A DNA stretch of 64,000 nt. Origin: a virus. This document shows positions 40,901 to 52,900 of the stretch, in pieces. The notes under the pieces were generated by a model. That model was given only the letters and a program-made list of their open reading frames with translations, was not told the DNA's origin and did not search any database. The stretch covers positions 1-64,000 of IMG/VR virus record IMGVR_UViG_3300045922_000122; one strand, written 5' to 3'. A program made the position numbers and the translations under genes. Positions within the stretch are counted from its first letter, which is position 1; every line of letters begins with the position of its first letter.

Positions 40901-43900
40901 ACCTTCTCCAACAGAATTATGATTAGAATTTGCATCATTTTCGTTATCAGCGATAAAAAATTTAACTCCTTGAGATAATGCTAAATCAATAGCTTTTTTA
41001 GTTTTTTCTAAATTTTCAGCTTGATTAGGTCTACCTTTACCATTTACAGAAATCATTATAGTTTCACCAGCTTTAAATGAAGTTCTAGTACCACCAAAAG
41101 CATTGGCATATTTATATGTACTTGTACCTGGTTCTCCATAAGCTATAATACCATCTGCATAATCAGCTTTTATTTGGTCTTTTGGAAATTTAGCATTAAT
41201 ATTTATAGGATTTGATTTTTTAATTGGTAAATTAGTAAATTGTTTATTAGAATAAATCTCAGAAGCTGTTTGTCTTTGTCTATTGGGTTCACTTAACAAA
41301 TTTTGATTATTACCTACTTCATTAATTGTATTAGTAGAATTAATACTACCAGAATTTAAATTATTAATATCAGTAGTCCATATTTTACCTTTTATATTAG
41401 CTATAACAGGTAAAGGTATTTCTTGATAAATATAAAATCTACCAGAGCCATCTAATCCAATTCTTTCATAAAGTCTGTAAATATCATTATTGTCTGTTGT
41501 TTTTATAAAAGGAGCTGCTTTATAATCATTTACTCTTAATATTAATTTAGAAGCTTTACTATAACTAACATAAGGAACTATATCTGAATTTCTCCAGTTG
41601 TTTATGTAAAAATTTCTTCTGAATATATTAAAAGTATTAATATGTGCATTAATATCTATTTTATCTAATATAGTTTTAACTACCTTTCTAGAAATTACTG
41701 CTGGAAGTATTTGATTTATACTAAATTGCGTAAAGTTATAACCAGATTGAAGCATAGAAAACTTAATTAAATCTGTTGCTAAGCTTAAATCTTTACCTCC
41801 TCTATTAAACATATCTTCTATAGCAGAAGCTATTTCTTGCATAACATAAGCATTAAAGTTTCTATTAGATAGTCTTATATTATCTATACCATCTCCATCT
41901 GGATTTATCATAGGTATTAAATAATCAAGTCTACTATCTTTAACTTCTTCTTGATATTTTTTAAGTCTTTTAGGTAAACTTTCATCTCCTTTAAATAAAG
42001 ATTGCCAATTAGCAAATTTTTCTCCAGATGTTAATATAGATATTTTAAAATCATTCTTTAAAAGTTTAGATACTTTATTTCTATTTTTAGATTTAAAAAC
42101 TCTTTCTAAAAGTTCTTCTCTAAAAGAATCTAGACTATAAACAACTTCATCAAATTGTTCTGTAAAAATAAGGTCTTTAAATGTAAATAAAGAAGCATTA
42201 TATACTTTTTTAAACGAATCTAAAAATGTAAATTGTAAATATCTATCTAGATTTTTAAAATTACCACTAGTTAAAATTTCTCTATTTGTTTTTAATAAAT
42301 CTTTTACAGCATCTGTACTTCCTAACCCTCTAGTATCAAAAGAAAATGCACTTCGCATTTGACTTATTTTAAAAGCAACTTTTTTATAGGTTAAGAAGTC
42401 TTCTAATATATTTTGTTGTACTTGTCTATTAAATTGTTGTAATTGCTCTAATGTAAGTTTATTGTATTTATAATCACCATATTTAGTTTTTAATTGTTCT
42501 AGTTCATCTTCTTTAGTAGAAATCATAGTAGATATTGATTTATGTCTACTTATTATTTCTACATATTCTCTTATTATAGGTTGGCTTATAAAGTATAATG
42601 CTGTTTGAGAAGGTAATCCTGCTGAAACTAAGAATAGAAAAACATCTGCTGTTTCAGCATTTAGATTAAACCTTTCCATAACTTCTGGGTTCTTTACAAC
42701 GTCTACTGCTAAAGAAACACCTTGTCCTAATACATTAGATATTTTTTCATTAGTAGGATTACCATTTTCATCTACTGTATATATATTACCTAGACTGTAA
42801 TATCCATTTGAGTCTTTTTCTATTCCTTTAAAATTTATAGAAAAGTTTAAAACTTCATCATCAAGTTTAAGATTACTATTTATTCTAATATCAGCTATTT
42901 GAAATAAAGGATGACTTTTGTTAGCTAAAGCAAATATACCAACTAATCCTTTACCATACCAAAACATATTTCTAAGAGTAGAAATTGTTTTGAAATTAAG
43001 TAAATCTGTAAAGCTATAATTATTAATAACTCTATCAGGATAAAACTCTTGTAATTTCTTTTCTATAACTAAAGATAAATCTTTATATTTACTAATACTG
43101 TTAGGTTCAAGTTTATCTTTAGGACTTCTACTTTCTAATAAAGCTATTGTATATTCCAGTATTTTATTTTGCAAAGCTTTTTCTCTAAGTTCTGGATTAT
43201 TTAGATTTTCTTCATTAGGTTCTACATAAATATATTCATATTTTTTAAGATTTTTATTTTCTTCATTTTTTCGTCTATTAAAATTAATTAAAGCTAATTT
43301 AAGATTAGATATAGCTGTTTTAGTATCTTCACTATATGATTTATATGCTTTAGATTCTTTAAGTTTACCTAATTCACCTTTATCACTTTTTAAACTATAT
43401 GAATTTAAAGCTTGTAATAATTCTGTAAAGGTATAATTACTAGATTTTAATAAATTTTTTATAGCAATTCTATCATCTTCATCTGTATAATTAAAATACT
43501 CATAACTATTTTCAAAATCTTCTAAATCTATTTTATCTACTTTTTTTCTTATAAAATTAGGAAAATAAATATTAATTTTATCAAAGTCAAAGTCAGAACC
43601 TACTTTTTTAGTAATACCGCTAGGAACAATACAAGTATTACCGTAAGACTTAGGTAAAAATCCTTTAACAACTATACTTTCTAAAGAGTTAAGTTGCTCT
43701 GTAGGAATACGAAAGCCATACATTTTTAAATTATTAGGGTCTATCTTATTTATAGTTTGACCTTCAGAAAGAATGTTACCAAAATAATAAGGTAAATATA
43801 TTTCCATAGTTTTACCATTTTCATAAAACTTTAATCCATTAGATTTATATTTACCATTAATTCTTTCTCTTACTTTTAATTCTGTTCCTGTATCTGGAAA

Positions 43901-46900
43901 TTGAACTAAAGATTTACCAAATCTTTTTTGATTAACTGCTTTATTTTCAAATATAGAATATAGAATTGGTTCTAATTTGTTATAATTAACTAATAAATCT
44001 AAATATACAGGTTTTCCTTTTTCAAGACCTTCTAATTCCAATATAAGAGCTTCTATTTGATTATCAGGTATTTCTCCTCTTGAATTAATTTCTTCTATTA
44101 ATAATTTCTTTAAAGCTTCTCCACCATCAGAAAATACAGCTCTACCATTTTCATATTTTAAATTTAATTCTTGTTTTACTTTATCTAAATAATAATCTGT
44201 TAAATCAGATTGTGCTTTAAATAAATCTCTTACAGCTTCTTCTATAGTTAGAACTTTATTTTTAATAGTAATAGTACCTTTTTTAAATGTTCCTTTGTCT
44301 GCTAAATCTGTAGCAATGATAGCAGCTTCTTGCGTACCTCTAGAAGTTTCTTTTGCATCTTTAGGAGAATTTTCTACTTGTATTCCTATACTTTCTATTG
44401 GTATTTCTGTAACAAGTTCATTGTCTATATCTGCTATTTCTCCAGATTCATTATAAAGAGGTTGACCTTGATATTTACCTTTTTCTCCTTTTTTTAATTT
44501 AAACCCTATTTTATTTCCACTTCTAAATACACCAATATCAATTTGGTTATTCCTCATTTTTTCCAATAGAGAGTAAAGAGCAGGGAAAGCTTCTGAATCC
44601 TCTTTAATAGCTTTTATTAAAGTAGGACTTAATCTAAGTAAAGCAAATTTAACATAAAAAGGTTTTAATTCTTCTTCACTAGAATTTCCATATATAACAG
44701 GTTTAATACTAGGTAATATAGAATTAGCTTCTTCTCCTTTACTTTCTAATTCCCAAGCTTTATTCATTTCTTCAGACCAACTATCTGACCTGAATAATAA
44801 ATCTCTATATAAATCATCTAATATAATACCGAAAGAATCAGTTTCATCTATTTCATCGTAACCTTTTACACCTAAAATACTTAATTCTTCTTTTACTGAA
44901 ACTATGTCTTCAAATGTAACTACTTTTACTTTTAATCTGTCTTCTCCTGTTTTACCATCTACTCTAGGCATATAAGTATCCATATATTCATTTATAACAG
45001 GAGTATTAATAACTTGTTTAGTAGTAGCAACAGCACCTGCATACCTTTTAAACATATCTATAAAACTAGCTGTTAAATCTGGTATATTACCTTTATATTT
45101 AGTAATATAATAAGCAGGATTTCCAAAGAGTACTTTTGTTTGTTCTATTGCACTTATAATATAATTAGTAGTAAAAGCAGTAACTACTTTTTCTATTTGT
45201 TCTTCTGTTAATTCTTTTTCTTTACCTTCTTTTATATTTAATACCTCTCTTAAAATTTCTTTACTTACATTAATTTTATTAGATTTAATTATTCCATTAT
45301 TTTTAAATAAGTTATAATTAGATGTAATTTGAAATTCTACATAATCTTTTATCTTATTTTTTACAACTTCTTCACTATCAATTATATTTATAGTATTACC
45401 ATTTTTATCTCTAATATTTTTAAATATAACTAAATCGTTTAAAAATTGTTCTCCATTTACTATAATTTTATCTTTATTTTTCTTTTGTTTTATAATTTCT
45501 AATTCAGTTAAATAATATTTATATAACTGGTCTACAGTTTGCTTTACCATATCAAACTTACTATAACCAGATATATTTATAAAAAAGTTATCTAAACTAA
45601 ATGTTCTAAAACTTTTCTTATCTCCTGTAATTAAAAAGCTAAAGTTTTTAGATAGTATATTATTAAGTTCTACAATTAGAAAATCTTTAAAACTTAATTG
45701 TGAAACATCTTGACCTGTTTCAGCAGCTTTACTCATACCATTAGTAATACCTACTCTTATGGCATTTTTCTTTTTTGAAATTCTTTCTAATATTATACTA
45801 TCTCTAGCGTATATATTAGTATTTTTATTTAAAAAGTTAGGTATTATCCCTGAAGAAAGTTTATATACTAATCTAGATATGTAATTATGTAGAGTAATAG
45901 AATAAATCATTTCTCCTTTTGAAGTAACAGCTACGTTTTCTACAACATCTTCATTAAAAGAAGATTCTAATTCTACTAATCTCTTTAATCTACTTAAAGA
46001 AGTATTAGTATAGAAATCTTTACTTCCTAATTTATCTAAAGTTATCTTTTCTGATTTTAAATCGTTTATTAATAGAGTTATACTTTTTAAATCTTCTATT
46101 CCATTTTCAGAATTTAAATAATTTTTAACAGCTTCTTTATTTTCAAATTTTATACCTAGTTTTTCTAGAAAATCTAATTGTTGAGTTGTAGTAGAAGCTA
46201 AATATTCTTTTCCTTTTTTAGTTAATCTTATTGTTCCATTTTCTCTATAAACTAAATCATTATTTATAGTTAATAGATTATTTAACCACTTTCTTAAAGT
46301 AATATCTTGAGTTTTAGTGGTATTTGTATTAACTCTATTTACAGTACCGTCTCTATTTACTATTAAATTTTCAAAGTTTTCTTTATGTTTAGAAAAAGAA
46401 TTGTAAAAAGAAACTATAAATTGTGCACTATAATAATCTCCATTTTTAGCTCTATCTTCTAATAAATTTAATAGATTATAAAGTTTTCTAAAGCCTGTAT
46501 CTTTACTATTTAAAAGCCTACCTTTAATTTCTTCATAACTAATAGAATTAGCTAATTTATTCATTAGCTTATTTATAAATTTATCATATTCATAAGTATC
46601 AGCAAAAGAAGCTAAAACTAATCTTAAAGGAGTTTTTATTTTAGATTTTTGATTTATTAAATACGCTTCTTTATAACTTTCATTAGATACTTCTTTACTA
46701 ATAACCTCATCTTTACCTAAAGATAAATCTGATTCTTCTTCTGAAATGTCATCTTCTTCTATATCTTCCTCACTTGGTTGTGTATAACCTAAAGCTTTTA
46801 TAAAATCTTTATGAATAACTACTGCTTGTTGTAATATTTCTTTCTTTCTTTCATAAGGAAGTTCTTCAAATTTTTGTGTTAACCCATCTTCTTCTAACAT

Positions 46901-49900
46901 TTCTTTAAATGAAGCGTTATATATAGGTCTTATTATTTCCTTAAAATCATCAGAATTAAAAAGATAAAGAATTTTTATATCATTAGCTAATAATTTAGAT
47001 ATTACTTTATTATGTATTCTTTTAGCTACAGCAGCATTATTAATATTTCTAACAGAATCTAATTTAGAAAACATTAAATTTTCTCTTACTTTTTTAGCAT
47101 TTTTAAATTCTCCTCTTTCTATTCTTGCATAAAAATCTTCTATTTTTTTATTAGTATTTAAAGAAAAAGCAGCTTTTATTAAATTTAATATTTTTCTAAA
47201 TAGACTTTCTTGTTTTTTAGACTTAGCTTTTTTGTTCAGCATATAAATAGCAAACCCTTCAGCTAGTCCTTCTTCTGCTTCTTTATCAGTAGCATCAGGT
47301 TTATTATTTATTAATCTCCATTCATCCCATAATTCTTTTTGTTCTTCTTTAGATATTAATAAATTTGATACATAGTGAAACGCTTCGTGGTATTCTGTTC
47401 CTTGTTCTCCCATCGTAGATAGAAGTATTTTACCATTACTTAAAATTCTACCACTAGCTATACCTTCAATAAGATTATCTACTCTTTCATAAGATTCTCT
47501 ATCTGTTATATCTATACCTAAAGTTTCAACCAACCAATTTTCAGCTTCTTCTATATTTATAGTATCTAAAATACCTGTATAAATTCTAAAAGCAGAATTG
47601 ATAGCATCATCAATAGCTTTATCAATATCAGAAAAATTATTAGAATTAGTTTTAGGCTTAGCTTCAGGATTTATATTAGGGTCATTTAAATCAACTTTAG
47701 GAGCTTCTCCAAAAAACCCTTCTAAACTTGCTTCATTTTTTATATTAGATTCTTGAGCTTTTTTCTCTAAATTTTGTTCAAATTCTTTAGTAATTTTAAA
47801 ACTATATTTAGGTTTTCCTAAAATAGGTAAAATATTATCTTCTATTTCTTTAATAATTTGTTCTACAGATTTGGTTTCCATATTATTTCCACCAAAATCT
47901 AAATTTATCTTATTTTCAAATTCATCTACTTCAGGAATCCTTTCTTTAGTTTCTATTTTAAATTTTCTATTTTTAACATCTACTATAACATTAAAATTAT
48001 TATCTTCTCTAATTGCAGTTATTTTAGTAACTTTAGATTTATTATCTTCTGTTTGAGGAATAGTATTATTTATGGTTTCTTTACTTTCTCCCGATAAGGT
48101 AGAATCAGGAGAAAGTGGATTAGGTTCAAATGTAGCATACCCTTGTTGAAATCTTCTAACTTTATCGTTTATAATATCATCTTCAGTAGCATCTTGCTTA
48201 ATCCTTAAAAATGTAGTCAATGGAATATCTTCTATTTGCCTAGTAGTACCATTAGGCATTAATGGAGAAGTTAAATAATGTTTATAACTATCCCATTCTG
48301 TTTCTTCAAAACTATAACCATTCCATAAAACTGATTTATACTTAGGTAAGTTTTCTTCTTTATTTTTATTATTAAGTAGAGCTAAAATTCTATTATTTAC
48401 ATTTAGTACTTTTTTCTGTAAAGTTTCAATTATTTCATCTTTATTTTCTTCTAAAGTATCTAAAGTTATAACTTTATTTTGTAATACTAAAACATCTTCT
48501 TTTATATCAAAAGGAATTACAGAATTTTCAGATAAATAAACTATATTTTCTATATAAGTAATTAAATTTTTATAACTTAAATTTAAACTTTCAGTTGTCT
48601 TTGCCTCTTTTGCTTTTTCACTAGCTGTATTAGGTAAAGTACTTCTATAGTTTTGTAAGTAAGCTTTAACTAATTGATATACAGTTTCTGCTTCTTGTCT
48701 ATTTATTTTTCTAGTAATAGCAGGTATCCAAGTATTTCCAAGTTTAAATAACACTCTACCAGCAGGATATACTATTCTTCTTTCGCCAGCAGTTATAGTT
48801 CTATTTGTTTTACCTTTTTCAGATTTCTCTCCTATAGATACTAATATATTTAACTTATCAGCTATATCACTTTCTTTTTCTACAATAGTACCTACTACAG
48901 AATTTTTAGTTTTATTACTTATAGGTTTACCAGGATTAAAAGATGTTATATTAAAAAAGAAGTTCTTATTACTATTCTTTTTAATAATATCTCTAATTTG
49001 TTTATGTACTTCTAGAGCATTACTTAATATTTCAGCTTTAGTTTCTTTGCTAAGGTCTTTGTTAAAAAAGCTATATCTAGGAGAATTAGTATCTTTAAAA
49101 TTTAAAGATAAATCTCTAAGTTTAGCATATACAACACCTCCATAAGCTATAACTGGTTTGTTTTCAGAATCTACTAAAACAAGTCTTATATCATCTTCAT
49201 TATGATTTACTCCTTCTATTTTAGGGTCATTATAAACAGAATTAGGCTTTCCTAAACCATAAACTTCATCGTTTATAGTAACAGACATGAATTTATAGTT
49301 TTTAGGGTCTTCATTTATTCCTATATTCTCTAACCATCTAAAAAATCTACGTTCTTCTATAACTGGATTAGAACTTTCACCAGGTTTACCATAATCACCT
49401 CTTTCACTATCTCTACCTGTAGAAACAGCCCAACCGTATAAATCTACATAAGTAGCTTGATATAAGTATGAATCATTTTCTAAATCCTCGTCTAATTCAT
49501 TATCTAAAGTCTCTATAACTCCTTTATTGGCAACACTAAATTTCTTTTGTACTTCTTTTTCAGTTTTAGCTTTTTCTTCTACTAAATTTTTATATTCTTT
49601 TTTCAAAGAATCTGCTTGTACTTTAAAGCTAGATAAACTAGACAATTTCTTTAAAAGAGAGTTATAATAACCTAACTTACTTTTTTCTTCAAGTATAGCA
49701 ACTTTTCTTCCTTCTAAAAAGTTTATCTTACCAAAATAATCATAACTTAATTCAAATAAAGCTTCTATATCTTTTTCTAAATCTTTATCTAATATTTTAT
49801 TACTTGTAAAATAAGCATGAAGTCCATCTATAGTTTTTTCAGGTAATAGTCCTTCAGGTATTCTTTTAATAATATCAGATAATAAAGAGTTAAATCCTTT

Positions 49901-52900
49901 CTTTAAATCAGTAGTTTGACTATTTATAGATTCTAGTTCAATATTTAATTTATCTATAATAGTTTTAATGTCTTCTTCATATTTACTTAAATCTTCTTTT
50001 ACTTTGTCAAACTTATTTAAAGTTTCTTCATATAATTTTATTTTATCTTTTATTTTCTTTAAGTATTCAGGATTATCTACATTTTTACCAGTAGGAGCTG
50101 CTTTTTTAAATTCATTATATGAAGCTTTAACTTCTTCTAATTCTTTATTTAAAACTTGTAATGCTTCATAAACATTAGAATTTTCTTGTTGAATTAAATT
50201 AAGTCTTTCTTGTTTAATTGATTTTAAATTTTCTAATTGTCTTAAAATTTCAAGTCCTCTTTGAAGTAGTCTGTAAGTTTTATCTTTAGCTTGTTTAGAA
50301 TTAAATCTATTAGAAGAAGTTCTTTCAGTATATTCTTTATTAACCTCTTCAAATTCTTTTTGTAAAGTATCTATATTTTCATTAATTGTAGATAGATTTA
50401 TTTCTTTTAAATTATTAACAGCATCTTGTTGTTCTGCAATTAAAGATTCTAAAGAAATTATTCTAGCTTGATACTGTCTATTTATTCTATTTATTTCATC
50501 TTGACGTTGTAAATATTCTGAATTTACATAACTTATAGTATAACGTACTGTTATTTTTTCAGATTTATTTTTATCTGTAGTTTTTTCTGTTTCTTGTGTT
50601 TCTTCTGCTTCTTCTAATTCTTCTGGTGAAGTTGTATAATTTCCTTCTTCTAATCTTTTTTTATATTCTTCTCTATCTTTTTTACTGTAAAAAGATTCTT
50701 CGTAAAAAGCTACACCTGTTTTTTCTAAATTTTCTCTTACTTGTTTTACAAAATTAGCAGCAGATTTTGTTTTTATTCTTTTAAAAGTAGTACCATCTTT
50801 TTTTCTATAAGTAAGTTCTACAAATATCCAATTGCCCTTACTATCTTTTACCTGTTCATATAAAGTATTAGGGTCTCCTTCTTTGTAAAAAAGTCTTTTT
50901 ACAGGACCTTTATCAGTACTAAGAACAATAGCACCAGATAAAAATTTAGAAGATAATTCAGAACTAGCTCTCTTTACTATTGGTGTTTTTAATTCTTTAG
51001 CTTCCTTAGTAAGAGCTTCTACTTCTGGAAAATAAGTCTTTTCTAAAACATCATCTCCATCAACATAAGTATTTAAATTTTTATATAACTGAGCTACTTC
51101 ACTATTTACAGCCTTTTTTTCAGCATCTTTTTCTTTTTTCTTTTCTAGTAAACTTAAAGCTTTTTTCTCTCTTCTGTACTCTTCTAGTTCTTCATTAGTA
51201 ACCATTTTATAATAAGCTTCTACTAATTTAGTTCTAAAATCAGAGAGAGTTAATAAGTCTAATCCTTTTTCTGCTTCTTTTTTACCATTTTCTTTATCTT
51301 TTTCTATTAATGCTAAATCTTCTAGAAAAGCATTTCTACTATCTTTATCTAACATTACTCTAGAAAAATCTTGTAAATCAACAGCACTTCTCCAATCTCT
51401 TTCTTGTTCAAATTCAGATTGTTTTTCTAGTAATAAATCTCCGTACTTATCAATACTTTCTTTTAAAGCATCTCTTAAATCTTCTAAATTAGTATATCTT
51501 TTACCTTTAGTAAAAGATATTAAATCTAATAAATCATTTCCTTCTTTTTGTAGTTCTTCATCTATAAATTCATTATTGCTAAGTTTGTCTAAAACTCTTT
51601 TTAGTAAGTTTTCGTATTCAGCTTTAGCTTTAATTTCTTTTCTAAAATTATATCTAGAGCTTGTTTTTCCTTTAGTAGCTATTTGTTGTAATTCTCTTAA
51701 TAATTTGTTACCTCTTTCTAAAACATCTTCTGTTTGTACAACGTTTAAGAATAATGACTTTCTAGTATCTTCTGAATAATTAGAAAATCTATAATTTATA
51801 CTTTGATATAATTCTTCAAATTTATCTATTCTTTCAGATATTTTCTTTAATCTATTTCTCATTTTGCTAACTAGAGCTTCATCACTCAAGTCGTCAAAAG
51901 GAGATTTAGTAACTTCAGTTTCTTTACCGTTAATATTTTCAGTAACAGTATAAGAAAGCATTTTTCTTAATTCAGAAGCAGCTTTTTCTATACCTATTTT
52001 AGGTTCTTTTTGTAATTCTTCTCCTAAAGATAATTTATTTTTAATTTCATTATATCTATTTATTAAATTAGCTATAACTCCATCTTTTTTTATATTAGAT
52101 AAGTTTCTAGGGCTTTCATCCAAATTTTCTACATTTTCAGGTAGGTCGCTAAAATCTAAAGATTCTAAGATTTGTATACTCTTTTCTATAAATTCTAATT
52201 CTTCTTTATATTTATTAATAGTTTCAGCACTAGAACTACCTTCTAATATAGAATTTAAATCATTTATTTTTTCTTTTAAAACATCTAATTGACCTATATC
52301 AGAAAAAGCAGCTACCATATTAGCTAGTTGTACTTTTTCTTGAGTTCTTGCTACTGCTTCAAATCCTTTAGCGTATGCCTCATTTTTTGATTTTTGTATT
52401 GCAGCATCACTTACCATGTAATCGAATAAACTTCTAAATTTATCATTAGTAGCATATTCGTTAGCTTTAGCAATAGCAGCATTTGTAGCTTTTAAGCTTT
52501 CATTATATTCTCTTATTCCATTAGCAATACCACCACCAATTCCAATTCTTAAATTACCTTTATCATTTCTTTTAATATAAGGCAATCCTAATCCGCCAAA
52601 TATAAAACCACCGAAAGCATTTTCCCAACCTTCAGCACTTCCATAAGCTTCTTCAAGTCCTTTAAATATAGAACCTATTATAGTTTTAGTATTTTCTAAA
52701 GCCTCTTTATCTGTTCTTAAATCAAAGTAATCTTTAGTTCCCTCTGCTGTTGCAAACTGTAATTGTTCTTGTGTCATTTCAGCAAATGGATTTTTACCGC
52801 CAGATATTATATATTTAGCTATCTTTTCAGCTTTTGACATTTGCTTAGTAGCAAAAGAAAGCCCTTCTTTAGTTGTAGATTTTGTTATTATATCTGTAAG

